Assembly: GCF_000300275.1 (NCBI RefSeq)
Contig: NZ_AMRN01000016.1
Span: forward strand, 1-33,333
DNA length: 33,333 nt
Direction: 5' to 3'
Source of the DNA: Thalassospira profundimaris WP0211
Lineage (GTDB): Bacteria; Pseudomonadota; Alphaproteobacteria; Rhodospirillales; Thalassospiraceae
The notes below the pieces were generated by a model. It saw only the letters and a program-made list of their open reading frames with translations. It made no database searches and was not told the origin of the DNA. Each line of letters opens with the position of its first letter. Within the stretch, counting starts at the first letter, position 1. Shown here piece by piece: positions 23,509 to 32,360 of the stretch. The translations under genes were made by a program, and so were the position numbers.

Positions 23509-24180
23509 CTACGCCTCGATTGCCGGTTCCTGCAACTGCAATTCGCGCGCGATGATCACGGCCTGTGTACGGCTATGGACCGAAAGCTTGCGAAGGATGG
23601 CCGATACATGGGCCTTGACCGTCGCCTCGGTGACATCAAGCTCATAGGCGATCTGCTTATTGAGCTTGCCTTCGGTCAGCATGTTGAGAACACGCAGCTG
23701 CTGCGGGGTAAGCTGGCCGATCTTTTCGGCCAAACCGGTGGCCTCGTCATCGGTCGGGCCGTTTTCCATGGCGTCGCGTGCCCAGTCGGGCATCCACATA
23801 CCACCGTCCAGCACGGTCTTGACCGCAAGCCCGATCTGATCGACCGGGGCTGATTTCGGGACAAAGGCCGATGCGCCATATTCAATGGAACGGCGCACAA
23901 CAGGCAGTTCCTGACTGGCCGATACGATGGAAACCGGAATATCGGGATAGGATGCACGCAGGGTAAACAGGCCGGTAAAGCCGTTCATGCCGGGCATATG
24001 AAGATCAAGCAGGACAAGATCGATATCACCCTTGTGGGCTTCGATCTGATCAATGGCTTCATACAAGCTGCCGGCTTCAAGGACCGATACGTTTTCCAGT
24101 TCTGAGCTTAACGCCTGTTTGAGGGCTCCGCGCACTAGCGGATGGTCATCGGCGATCAGAACCTGGAACGTTTCGGACAT
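23509..24180 (-). CDS. LuxR/NarL-type response regulator
   Basis: A 223-residue two-component regulator. The receiver domain (about 1-125) has acidic residues Asp11-Asp12, phosphoacceptor Asp59 (VLLDLHMPGMNG) and Lys109 (FVPKSAP). The C-terminal LuxR helix-turn-helix covers about 150-212 (LTPQQLRVLNMLTEGKLNKQIAYELDVTEATVKAHV). No kinase gene adjoins it. The symporter-type hybrid kinase at 13437-17405 belongs to a group that often works with such regulators, so it is a candidate partner. AGGGGA lies about ten bases before the start. Convergent with tetR. Confidence 0.92.
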   Translation of the reverse strand: MSETFQVLIADDHPLVRGALKQALSSELENVSVLEAGSLYEAIDQIEAHKGDIDLVLLDLHMPGMNGFTGLFTLRASYPDIPVSIVSASQELPVVRRSIEYGASAFVPKSAPVDQIGLAVKTVLDGGMWMPDWARDAMENGPTDDEATGLAEKIGQLTPQQLRVLNMLTEGKLNKQIAYELDVTEATVKAHVSAILRKLSVHSRTQAVIIARELQLQEPAIEA

Positions 24181-24613
24181 TGGCGATTTTTCCCCTGAAA
24201 GTTATCATTCCCCGACAGGTCGCAATTATTCTATCCCGTTCAAGCGGAACTCACAAATTATTAGGTGAGAAAAGGATGGGATATTTTTGATTTTGGTAGG
24301 GTGCGACCCGGTGGACGCCGATCTGCATGAGAAGATGTTTTGTCTGGAAAACCGGCAGAAAGGTTGAGGGAAACCAAAGATCACTCTCGCCCCACGAAAT
24401 GTGAAACTTTGGCCCCCCTCGCGCCACCGTTTGAGAGTATGCCCATTAAAATCGGCGCCGTAAACTCCGCATTTGAGGAAAAATGAAATTTATCCTATCA
24501 GTGTTATCGCTGACCGAAATTCAGTTCTGAAACACCACACTGCATTGCGAAATTGGCGATTTTATACAATCCGTTCCAAAACCGCGCAGCCCAAGGAAAA
24601 AAAGGACCCTTAA
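24181..24613. other. Non-coding spacer before pepN
   Basis: This 433-base stretch has no credible gene. It is AT-rich near both ends and must hold the divergent promoters of the response regulator and pepN. An inverted repeat CCAAAG/CTTTGG with a long loop lies near 24377-24416. TATACAAT near 24563-24570 could be the pepN -10. No conserved RNA structure is recognised. Confidence 0.5.
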
Positions 24614-27253
24614 ATGTCTGAACAGCCGCAAGAGATTCGTCGCGAAGACTATAAGGAACCTGGCTTTATTGTCGAAAAGGTCGAACTGGTTTTTGACCTT
24701 GATCGTGACGTGACAAATGTCAAATCGCGCCTGTTTATGGCTGCGAATCCTGTGCGCGGTACCGGAAAGGGGGACGAGGTTTTCCTCCATGGCGAGGATA
24801 TGAAGCTTCTTTCCGTCACCCTCAATGAAGCCCGCCTGGCGTCCAGCGATTTCACCGTCGATCAGGAAGGCCTGCGCTTTAAGGCGCCGGGGCAAAACTT
24901 CATTGCCGAACTTGAAACCCAGATTTCACCGGCCAACAACACCCGGCTTGAAGGCCTTTATGTTTCGCAAAGCGCCTTTTGCACCCAGTGTGAGGCCGAA
25001 GGGTTCCGCCGCATCACCTATTTCCCGGATCGCCCCGACGTCATGGCGACCTATAAGGTCACGATCAATGCGAATAAGGAAAGCTGCCCGGTTCTGCTTT
25101 CGAACGGCAACCTGATCGACAGTGGCGATCTTGACGGTGGCCGTCATTTTGCCGTGTGGGAAGATCCGTTCCCCAAGCCTTCCTATCTGTTTGCGCTGGT
25201 GGCCGGTGATCTGGCCTGTGTCGAAGACAGTTTCAAAACCATGTCGGGTCGCGATGTGGCGCTGCGCATCTTTGTCGAACATGGCAACGAGGACCGCTGT
25301 GATTACGCGATGGACAGCCTGAAACGGTCGATGAAGTGGGACGAAGATGTCTATGGCCTCGAATACGATCTGGACCTGTTCAACATCGTTGCCGTATCCG
25401 ACTTCAATATGGGGGCGATGGAAAACAAAAGCCTCAATGTGTTTAACGCCAAATTCGTTCTGGCCCGCCCGGATACGGCGACCGATGGCGATTATGAACG
25501 CATCGAATCCATCGTTGCACACGAATATTTCCATAACTGGTCGGGCAACCGCGTCACCTGTCGCGACTGGTTCCAGCTCTCGCTCAAGGAAGGTTTGACG
25601 GTCTTCCGTGATCAGGAATTCTCGGCCGATCAACGGTCCCGTCCGGTGCAGCGCATCAAGGACGTCAATGCGCTCCGCGCCGCCCAGTTCCCCGAGGATG
25701 CAGGCCCGCTGGCCCATCCGGTGCGCCCGGACAGCTATATGGAAATCAACAATTTCTATACCGCCACGGTCTATGAAAAGGGCGCGGAACTGATCCGCAT
25801 GATGCATACGTTGCTGGGGCCGGATGGCTATCGCAAGGGCATCGACCTTTACTTTGATCGCCATGACGGGCAGGCGGTGACCTGTGATGATTTTGCCAAG
25901 GCGATGGAAGACGCCAATGGCATCGATTTCAGCCAACTCAAACTCTGGTATTCGCAGGCAGGCACGCCGAAACTCAGCTGGCAGGGCGAGTATGACGCGG
26001 ATGCCAAACAATACCGTCTGACCATATCGCAGAAAACCGACCCGACCCCGGGACAGCCGGACAAGAAACCGTTGCACATGCCGATCTCAATCGGGCTTCT
26101 GGGCGCGGATGGTTCAGACCTCGTCGCCGAAACGGTGGAACTGTCTGAGGCCAGTCAGGAATTTGTCTTTGATGGTGTGACTGAGGCGCCGGTGCTGTCG
26201 TTTAACCGGGGATTCTCCGCCCCCGTTAACATCACCACCGATCAGCCCGATGACGAACTTGTCTTCCTGATGGGCAACGACAGCGATGCGTTCAATCGCT
26301 GGGAAGCCGGGCAGAAATACGCAACCCGTTTGATGTTGTCTGCCATTGCCGCCTATGAGGCGAATGGTGGCGATGTCGATGCCGCCTTTGCCGATGAACA
26401 GGCCCGCGTTGATGCCTTTATTGCGGCAATGCGCGCAACACTTACCAATGACGATCTTGATAAGGCGTTCCGTGCAGATGCGCTTGTCCTGCCGGGAGAG
26501 GCGTTCCTGTCCGAACAGCGCAAGCCCGCCAATCCCGAGGCGATCTATCAGGTGCGCACGGCCTTGCGCAAACGCATTGGCCAGGCGCTTTCCGATGATT
26601 TCGCCAACACCTATCACCAGAATGCCTCAAACGCGGCCTTTACGCCTGATGCGACGTCGGCGGGGCAGCGTGCCTTGCGGGCAACGGCCCTTGCCTATCT
26701 GGTGGCAAGCGGGGCGGATGAATTTGCCGACGTCGCAGTCGCGCAGTATGGCACGGCTGATAACATGACCGATCAGATGGCCGCCCTTTCGGTGCTCAAT
26801 AACCTTGATCATCCGGGCCGTGAAACCGCATTGGCAGACTTCGAGGAACGCTTTGCCAATGATGCTGTCGTTCTCGATAAATGGTTCTCGTTGCAGGCGA
26901 TGTCATCGCGTGATGATACATTGGCCCGCATCAAGGATCTGATGAGCCACCCGGCCTTTACCATGCGCAATCCCAACAAGGTGCGTGCCCTGATCGGGGC
27001 ATTTGCCATGGGCAATCCGCGTCATTTCCATGCCAAGGATGGTTCGGGTTATGCCTTCTATGCCGATCGCCTGATCGAGCTTGATGACATCAACCCGCAG
27101 GTCGCCGCACGCCTCTGCGCCCCGCTTGGCAAATGGGCAAAATACGATGTGGATCGTGCCGACAAGATGAAGGCCGAACTTAACCGTATCCTCGCCAAAC
27201 CGGAAATCTCGCGCGATCTGTATGAAATCGCCTCGAAATCCGTGGCAAGCTGA
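24614..27253 (+). CDS. pepN: Aminopeptidase N (M1 zinc metallopeptidase)
   Basis: An 879-residue cytoplasmic peptidase that removes N-terminal residues from peptides. The substrate motif GAMEN is at 267-271. The zinc site is complete: HEYFH at 303-307 (His303, His307, catalytic Glu304) and Glu326 nineteen residues after the second His. The Tyr of the TATVYEKG segment near 381 fits the transition-state tyrosine. The length matches the E. coli-type PepN family, with the C-terminal helical domain present to the end (RDLYEIASKSVAS). AAGGA lies seven bases before the ATG. A single-gene unit with its own terminator. Confidence 0.97.
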   Translation: MSEQPQEIRREDYKEPGFIVEKVELVFDLDRDVTNVKSRLFMAANPVRGTGKGDEVFLHGEDMKLLSVTLNEARLASSDFTVDQEGLRFKAPGQNFIAELETQISPANNTRLEGLYVSQSAFCTQCEAEGFRRITYFPDRPDVMATYKVTINANKESCPVLLSNGNLIDSGDLDGGRHFAVWEDPFPKPSYLFALVAGDLACVEDSFKTMSGRDVALRIFVEHGNEDRCDYAMDSLKRSMKWDEDVYGLEYDLDLFNIVAVSDFNMGAMENKSLNVFNAKFVLARPDTATDGDYERIESIVAHEYFHNWSGNRVTCRDWFQLSLKEGLTVFRDQEFSADQRSRPVQRIKDVNALRAAQFPEDAGPLAHPVRPDSYMEINNFYTATVYEKGAELIRMMHTLLGPDGYRKGIDLYFDRHDGQAVTCDDFAKAMEDANGIDFSQLKLWYSQAGTPKLSWQGEYDADAKQYRLTISQKTDPTPGQPDKKPLHMPISIGLLGADGSDLVAETVELSEASQEFVFDGVTEAPVLSFNRGFSAPVNITTDQPDDELVFLMGNDSDAFNRWEAGQKYATRLMLSAIAAYEANGGDVDAAFADEQARVDAFIAAMRATLTNDDLDKAFRADALVLPGEAFLSEQRKPANPEAIYQVRTALRKRIGQALSDDFANTYHQNASNAAFTPDATSAGQRALRATALAYLVASGADEFADVAVAQYGTADNMTDQMAALSVLNNLDHPGRETALADFEERFANDAVVLDKWFSLQAMSSRDDTLARIKDLMSHPAFTMRNPNKVRALIGAFAMGNPRHFHAKDGSGYAFYADRLIELDDINPQVAARLCAPLGKWAKYDVDRADKMKAELNRILAKPEISRDLYEIASKSVAS

Positions 27254-27278
27254 TCACGCAACCATTCTGGTGAAATGA

Positions 27279-27311
27279 CAAAGGGCGGCATCGTTATGGT
27301 GCCGCCCTTTG
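27279..27311. terminator. Terminator shared by pepN and the convergent chemoreceptor
   Basis: A perfect 12-bp stem CAAAGGGCGGCA/TGCCGCCCTTTG with a nine-base loop. It lies 25 bases after the pepN stop and 24 bases from the stop of the opposing gene. The T run is short, so termination may be partial in either direction. Confidence 0.75.
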
Positions 27312-27335
27312 CGTTGGAAAATATCACAAAGCCGA

Positions 27336-29654
27336 TCAGGTCAGCTTCATCCGCTCGCTGAACTCGCGCATTTTCTCTGACAGGTTGCGGGCCACTTCCG
27401 AAAGGTTATGGCTGGCGGTGTTCAGATCATGTGCACTGCGCCCGGTGCTTTGTGCGCCATCATTCACAAAGGTGATCATTTCGTCCATCGATCCCGCACC
27501 GGCGGCGATGCGTTGAACGTTTTCGGAAATCTCGCCGGTGGCACGGCGTTGTTCATCAACCGATTGGGTGATGGTCGACTGGATGTCGTTGACCTGATGA
27601 ATAACTTCGCCGACCGTGCTGATCGAATGGGCCGCCTTTTGCACTTCTTCCTGAATGGCGGCCGTCAGGTCACCAATCTGGCCGGTTGCACTTGCGGTCT
27701 GATCAGCAAGCGATTTGACCTCGTTGGCAACCACGGCAAAGCCCTTGCCAAGTTCACCGGCACGTTCGGCTTCAATCGTCGCATTAAGCGACAGAAGCTT
27801 GGTGCGATGGGCAATGTCGTTGATCAGATCAATGATCGATCCGATCTCGGAACTGGCCTTTTCAAGCGATCCGATATTGCGCTGGCTTTCTTCGGCTTCT
27901 TCACGTGCCCGTCCGGTCACGGTGGAAGCCTCGGTCGCCTGACGGTTGATCTCGGCGATGGAGGATGAAAGTTCCTCAACCGCGGTGGCGACATTGCGGG
28001 TATTTGATGCCGCCTCGCGCGAGACATCCAGTGCACCACCCGATTGCTGGACTGTGTTTTCCGACTGGTTTGTCAGTTCACTGGCAAGGCTCAGCAACCC
28101 TTCGGATTGCTCGGTCACGGATTGGGCCACACGGGCAACCTCGGCCATCAGTTCGGTGACCGCAATCTTGCTTTCCTCACGCTCTGACACGTCGTTCCAG
28201 GCCAGCATGGTGCCCAGAAGGACATTGTCCTTATCGCGGACCGGCGCGGCAAGGATATCAAGATAGCCACGGTCGGTCTGGATGATCTCGGTGAAGGGCT
28301 GGTTGTTCGGATTGGCAAGCTTTGCCTGGAAGTCTGATCCAAGATTAAGGAAATCACCCGAAATCGTTGCCGTGGTCCCGCCAAGATATTCTTGCGCACT
28401 GGCGTTAAGATAACTCAGTTTGCCATCAGGCAGGATCATTGCCGTCATGGTCGGGGTATTTTCGACCATGTTTTGCAGGATCAAGGCCTGACGCACCGAT
28501 TCACGCAAGGCAATCAAAGCCTTTTTCATCTCGCCGATTTCGTCATTGCCGACATTGGGCAGATTGACGTTGGTGTCGCCGTTTGAAATTGACGTCATCG
28601 CACCGGCAAAGGCGCGCAGATTGCGCAGTACCGTGGTGCGCAACAGGATCCAGCCAACAATCCAGGCTGCCAGAAGCACACCGACAAGGATCTCGATCGA
28701 CAGCAGGCGAAGGCTATCAGTCTGGGCATAGAAATCAGACACGTCGCGGTCAAACCGGGCCTCGGCCCAGACGCCGCCACGACCATCACTGATCATAACC
28801 TCGACTGCCGCGCGGTGCGTCGTATCACCTGCCTTGGCCGTTTCGGGCGCCGGCGTATCACTGCTGGCTTCTGGTGCTGCATCCCCGGCATTTTCGGTGG
28901 CAGTATCGTTTTCTGCTGTCGGGGCAGTTTCGGCTTCTGCCGCTGCCGGGGCTTCCAAGCTTTCAAACAGCACGTTGCCAGAATTATCCAGAATCTGGAA
29001 GTTGCCACCCAAAACCTTGCCGATACCGGCAAGCTGGGGCAGGGGATCGGTGATGACTTCAAGGAAACCAACAGCACGGAACCCGCCGACCGGCAAGATC
29101 AGGCTAAAGACCGGACGTCCATCCGGGGTTGCCCACATAAAGCTTGCCGGTTTGCGGGCTTCGGCCTTGTCGCGACCGATCAAATAGGCTTTGACGTCCG
29201 GGTCATCAGTGACGCTGGCGCTCAGATTGGCTTCGGACGTCGCCAGTTGATTGAATTCCTGATCATAGGAAATTGCCGCAATCAGGTTTACATCGCCCTG
29301 AACCACTTCGCGTGCGTTCGACAGGATGTTGAGTTCGGCTTGCATGCGCGTCTGGTCATTTTCCTGATAACTTTTGACCAGGCTGCCAAGCCGCGACCAT
29401 TCATTGGCAATGGGGGTAATTTTGTCGGCATAGTCGGTGGCAATACGCGACCCGACAAAGAAATTGACTGTACCACTGACCGAGTTGTTCAGTGTTTCAA
29501 TCGCAAAGTTGCGATAGGTATCACCGGTCCAAAGAAGCATCCATGTCACTGCACCTGAAACCAGTAATCCTGTTACGAGCAAAATCCGTCGTAACGTCAG
29601 AAGGCTGGTAGCGCCTCCTGCAATAGCCGTCTTCGCGGCCTTGTCTCCCGTCAT
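27336..29654 (-). CDS. Transmembrane methyl-accepting chemotaxis protein with PAS domain and odd periplasmic insert
   Basis: A 772-residue chemoreceptor. It has a membrane helix (about 23-43), a periplasmic sensor (about 44-316), a second helix (about 317-338), HAMP (about 340-392), PAS (about 393-490, starting MVENTPTMTAMILPDGKLSYLN) and an MCP signalling domain (about 500-755). Two odd points stand out. Residues about 234-280 in the sensor are a low-complexity Ala/Glu/Thr/Pro stretch, probably disordered. The signalling tip reads IAHRTKLLSLNATIEAERAGE instead of the usual [16 protein letters not shown]. The start at 29654 follows GGAG; upstream frame is not protein-like. The ligand is unknown. 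Confidence 0.92.
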   Translation of the reverse strand: MTGDKAAKTAIAGGATSLLTLRRILLVTGLLVSGAVTWMLLWTGDTYRNFAIETLNNSVSGTVNFFVGSRIATDYADKITPIANEWSRLGSLVKSYQENDQTRMQAELNILSNAREVVQGDVNLIAAISYDQEFNQLATSEANLSASVTDDPDVKAYLIGRDKAEARKPASFMWATPDGRPVFSLILPVGGFRAVGFLEVITDPLPQLAGIGKVLGGNFQILDNSGNVLFESLEAPAAAEAETAPTAENDTATENAGDAAPEASSDTPAPETAKAGDTTHRAAVEVMISDGRGGVWAEARFDRDVSDFYAQTDSLRLLSIEILVGVLLAAWIVGWILLRTTVLRNLRAFAGAMTSISNGDTNVNLPNVGNDEIGEMKKALIALRESVRQALILQNMVENTPTMTAMILPDGKLSYLNASAQEYLGGTTATISGDFLNLGSDFQAKLANPNNQPFTEIIQTDRGYLDILAAPVRDKDNVLLGTMLAWNDVSEREESKIAVTELMAEVARVAQSVTEQSEGLLSLASELTNQSENTVQQSGGALDVSREAASNTRNVATAVEELSSSIAEINRQATEASTVTGRAREEAEESQRNIGSLEKASSEIGSIIDLINDIAHRTKLLSLNATIEAERAGELGKGFAVVANEVKSLADQTASATGQIGDLTAAIQEEVQKAAHSISTVGEVIHQVNDIQSTITQSVDEQRRATGEISENVQRIAAGAGSMDEMITFVNDGAQSTGRSAHDLNTASHNLSEVARNLSEKMREFSERMKLT

Positions 29655-29944
29655 TTTTGTCACTCCAGAGCAAACCAAGTTTATTTTTTGTCTTTGGTCA
29701 TATTGGCTCGCGTCTCTCCCGCTCACACCTCTACTTCTCAAGAGTAGTTGTTCTGATCCAAGCAGAGCTTGGTTTGGAACACAATCCCTTATTTCTCGAT
29801 TTCTATAGGATTGCTGCGGCACACAGCCGGGTTGACGAGGTCCGAAATCTGGAAATTCTCGTTTTGGTTGGGGGGCTTAGCCCCGATTTACGAGCGCGAT
29901 TTCGACGCATTGAAATTTTTTCTGCGAATGTGTGTGATAATCGT
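29655..29944. other. Spacer upstream of the chemoreceptor
   Basis: No gene is visible in this 290-base stretch. It must contain the leftward chemoreceptor promoter, which I cannot place. A compact hairpin GGGGC-TTA-GCCCC lies at 29872-29884. A short CCAAG/CTTGG repeat lies near 29758-29773. The right end abuts the promoter of the sRNA candidate. Confidence 0.5.
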
Positions 29945-29973
29945 TTGCAATTGCAAAAACGATGCTCTATGAC
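29945..29973 (+). promoter_or_regulatory. Promoter of the sRNA candidate
   Basis: TTGCAA (29945-29950) and TATGAC (29968-29973) have the ideal 17-base spacer. Transcription would start near 29980, just before the first of four hairpins that end in a terminator at 30157. The overlapping TTGCAATTGCAA is an inverted repeat that might be an operator. Confidence 0.5.
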
Positions 29974-29979
29974 TGTGTT

Positions 29980-30157
29980 TGTCAAATGCAGACGACAACG
30001 TCGTTTGTGACCGGCCATCGGGCCTACATGGCGTGCCTGATGGCTTCTATCTTCGGGACTCTCTCTCCCCGAAGGTCGATCTCTCTCACTCGAGGGGGCT
30101 GGTATCCGGATCATTGTGCGGGACAATGCCGGAATTCATACCAGTCCCCCTTTTTTT
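29980..30157 (+). ncRNA. Candidate small RNA with four hairpins and CU-rich loops
   Basis: About 178 nt downstream of a good promoter with no credible reading frame. Four hairpins follow in order. H1 is CAGACGAC/GTCGTTTG (29989-30007, three-base loop). H2 is GCCATCGGGC/GCCTGATGGC (30014-30044, one G-U pair). H3 is CTTCGGG/CCCGAAG (30051-30074) with loop ACTCTCTCTC. H4 is the long terminator (30094-30157). The loop of H3 and the single-stranded TCTCTCTCAC near 30080-30089 are CU-rich, a form seen in sRNAs that pair with ribosome sites. It resembles no RNA family I know. It could instead be a long leader, but the terminator before the next gene argues against that. Confidence 0.6.
30094..30157 (+). 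terminator. Long structured terminator of the sRNA candidate
   Basis: GGGGGCTGGTAT (30094-30105) pairs with ATACCAGTCCCCC (30138-30150) with one bulged A. Inside, CCGG pairs with CCGG and CATTGT with ACAATG around a GCGGG loop. Seven T follow (30151-30157). This is a strong intrinsic terminator. Confidence 0.88.
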
Positions 30158-30292
30158 ATCCAAAAGACATTGACCCATATCGATCTTTGGCACGCTGCCT
30201 GGTTGCATCTGTGCACGGCTTTAGCGTTTTATAAAGGTGCTGTTGGTTACAAAAGCAGGGTAACTTTGATGTCGTGAAGGATGGCCAAGTCC

Positions 30293-31336
30293 ATGGCTGG
30301 CGAAGACAACACCAACAAACCCGATTTGCGCGCAACCCCGGAACCGCAGACTGATCCGGATGCCGGGCAAAAGGATGCACCGCTTCCGGCCTTTATATAT
30401 GGCCGGGACGGGCATGGTGATGGCAGCGCACGTGGGGCAGAACGCTCCGGTGATCGGCAAAACCTTAATGCACGGATAGCGGATATGGATCGCAAAACCC
30501 TTCTTGGCCTGGTCACAGGCGCAGGCATGCTCGGCCTTGTCTTGTTCTTTGCCGGAATGCTGGTCGGCGCAGGCTTGTTCATGGATTCTGAAGACGGTGC
30601 GCGCACCACCCAGACAGAGCAGCCGCAGGTCGAAATGCTGGCCTCCGCCCCGGAAGAACCCACCGAAATTCCCGATGCCACGCCTGAGGCAACCGAGCCG
30701 GCAGCAACAACACCCGCACCGGAAATCAGCGCTGATAGCGAAGACCCGGTCGGCGATCTGATCGCGCAGCGCACAGAGGCACTTTCGGATGACGCATCCG
30801 CTGGCAGCGAAGCCGCATCGGATGTGGCTGAAACCGAAGAAGCCGCAGGATCAGAAGAACAGGCGATTGCCGCCCCGGAAATTCGCGACGTAACCGGCGA
30901 CACCGATGCGCCAGCCGCACCGGAAGCGCCAGCGGTTGAAGACGCACAAGACAGTGCTGCGACCGAGGCTGCGCCAACTACAGAACAGGCACCCGCGCCA
31001 GAGGCATCCGAACCGGCGGCTGAAACCGCTGAAACCACGCCGGAACCAGCACCCGCAGCCCCGGCATCAGATGCCAGCAAGCCTTTCTCGGTTCAGGTTG
31101 GTGCCTTCAAGGTGCATGAAAATGCCAGCCAGCGTGCCGAGGAACTGCGCGGCAAGGGACTTGAAGTCGCCGTTGTCGTGCGCGGGCCAGAGGACGAGGG
31201 GGCTTGGTACTATGTCCGGATCGGGTCCTATGCCAACCTTGCAGCAGCCCGCGATGATGCGGCCAAAATCAAGGCGGATCATTCGATTGACGGTTTCCCG
31301 GTTCGCGCAGAGCCAAATGACCGCGTCGTAGACTGA
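30293..31336 (+). CDS. SPOR-domain membrane protein
   Basis: A 347-residue bitopic protein. It has a polar cytoplasmic N-terminus (about 1-60), one membrane helix (about 64-91, LLGLVTGAGMLGLVLFFAGMLVG), a long acidic Ala/Pro/Glu-rich linker (about 95-260), and a C-terminal SPOR domain (about 264-345: FSVQVGAFKVHENASQRAEELRG, YYVRIGSYANLAAARDDAAKIK, read in parts). SPOR domains bind glycan strands lacking stem peptides at division sites, so a septal or cell-wall role is likely. ATG at 30293 is chosen because AAGGA lies upstream at acceptable spacing; ATG at 30281 is the alternative and adds four residues. Confidence 0.87.
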   Translation: MAGEDNTNKPDLRATPEPQTDPDAGQKDAPLPAFIYGRDGHGDGSARGAERSGDRQNLNARIADMDRKTLLGLVTGAGMLGLVLFFAGMLVGAGLFMDSEDGARTTQTEQPQVEMLASAPEEPTEIPDATPEATEPAATTPAPEISADSEDPVGDLIAQRTEALSDDASAGSEAASDVAETEEAAGSEEQAIAAPEIRDVTGDTDAPAAPEAPAVEDAQDSAATEAAPTTEQAPAPEASEPAAETAETTPEPAPAAPASDASKPFSVQVGAFKVHENASQRAEELRGKGLEVAVVVRGPEDEGAWYYVRIGSYANLAAARDDAAKIKADHSIDGFPVRAEPNDRVVD

Positions 31337-31401
31337 TCAGATCGGGTTCGCATCCGGTACGGTTAGTCGCACACTTTATATATAGAGATGTAATACTGCA
31401 G

Positions 31402-31433
31402 AGCGGGGTGGTCATATGGGCTGCCCCGCTTTT
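31402..31433 (+). terminator. Terminator after the SPOR-domain gene
   Basis: AGCGGGG (31402-31408) pairs with CCCCGCT (31424-31430) around a 15-base loop, followed by TTT. It lies 65 bases after the stop. Confidence 0.75.
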
Positions 31434-31561
31434 CTATTGGGCTTGGCGCATTCAATTGCCAAATTCATGTCATCGGGTTTGTTTTTGTCCTCTGATTGGG
31501 GCATTCTGCTTGCCATCTTTGGGTAAAGGCGCTACGCGCTAGGTTCTCAAACACCAGACCG

Positions 31562-31586
31562 GCAGCCGCTTGATTGGAACGGCTGC
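31562..31586 (+). promoter_or_regulatory. Hairpin in the upp leader
   Basis: GCAGCCG (31562-31568) and CGGCTGC (31580-31586) form a perfect seven-base stem with an 11-base loop, 27 bases before the upp start. There is no T run. It may affect upp translation or message stability, or be chance. Confidence 0.3.
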
Positions 31587-31613
31587 AAAGCAAGACAGGA
31601 TGGCCGATAGCAC

Positions 31614-32264
31614 ATGAGCACGCACAAGGATTTCCCGAACCTTCATATTCTTGATCATCCGCTGATCCAGCATAAGCTGAGCCACATGCGCAAGGTCAGC
31701 ACGTCGACCAAGACCTTCCGTCAGTTGCTCAAGGAAATCGCCCTTCTCATGGGCTATGAAATCACCCGCGAGCTTCCTGTCAGCTATGAAGACATCGAAA
31801 CGCCGATCTGCGCGATGAAGGCGCCGGTCATTCAGGGCCGTAAACTGGCGGTGGTTCCGATCCTGCGTGCCGGTTCGGGCATGGCCGATGGCCTGATCGA
31901 ACTGATGCCGTCCGCGCGCATTGGTCATATCGGCCTCTATCGCGATCCGGAAACCCACATGCCGGTCGAATATCTGGTCAAGCTGCCCGAAGTCGAAGGC
32001 CGTACCTTCATTCTGGTCGATCCGATGCTGGCAACCGGGAACTCGGCAGTGGCGGCGATCGATACGCTCAATAAATACGGTGTTGCCGACAAGGACATCC
32101 GCTTCATGGCGCTGGTTGCTGCCCCCGAAGGGGTCAAGGTCTTCCAGGATGCCCATCCGGATGTGCCGATCTATACCGCCGGCCTTGATGAGAAGCTTAA
32201 TGAAAAGGCCTATATCGTTCCGGGTCTTGGCGATGCCGGCGACCGACTGTTCGGTACGCGCTAG
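31614..32264 (+). CDS. upp: Uracil phosphoribosyltransferase
   Basis: A 216-residue cytoplasmic enzyme that makes UMP from uracil and PRPP in pyrimidine salvage. It carries [15 protein letters not shown] at the N-terminus, [12 protein letters not shown] in the centre, the PRPP loop [13 protein letters not shown] and the uracil-binding C-terminus [17 protein letters not shown]. Length and motifs are standard for Upp. The ribosome site is weak: AGGA lies 14 bases before the ATG. No uracil permease is adjacent. A strong terminator follows. Confidence 0.97.
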   Translation: MSTHKDFPNLHILDHPLIQHKLSHMRKVSTSTKTFRQLLKEIALLMGYEITRELPVSYEDIETPICAMKAPVIQGRKLAVVPILRAGSGMADGLIELMPSARIGHIGLYRDPETHMPVEYLVKLPEVEGRTFILVDPMLATGNSAVAAIDTLNKYGVADKDIRFMALVAAPEGVKVFQDAHPDVPIYTAGLDEKLNEKAYIVPGLGDAGDRLFGTR

Positions 32265-32295
32265 GCCCATCGACCAGCCATTGCGTTTCGCATTA

Positions 32296-32323
32296 AAAAA
32301 GGGTGCCGTTTGGCACCCTTTTT
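32296..32323. terminator. Bidirectional terminator between upp and the lipoprotein gene
   Basis: An AAAAAGGGTGCC/GGCACCCTTTTT stem with a four-base GTTT loop has an A run on one side and a T run on the other. It stands 31 bases after upp and 37 bases from the stop of the convergent lipoprotein gene. Confidence 0.92.
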
Positions 32324-32360
32324 GTTTTTGAAGTTTTCGGCGGTCTGGTCGGGCAGGCAA

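Noticed and set aside
23502..23518. AGGCGT/ACGCCT hairpin at the response-regulator stop
   Set aside because: The stem is six bases and no T run follows on either strand, so a terminator is not supported.
24926..26077. 383-residue minus-strand frame
   Set aside because: It lies entirely within pepN, whose zinc and GAMEN motifs prove the plus-strand frame.
29979..30173. 64-residue frame across the sRNA candidate
   Set aside because: It starts with TTG, has no ribosome site, and runs through the terminator hairpin and T run.
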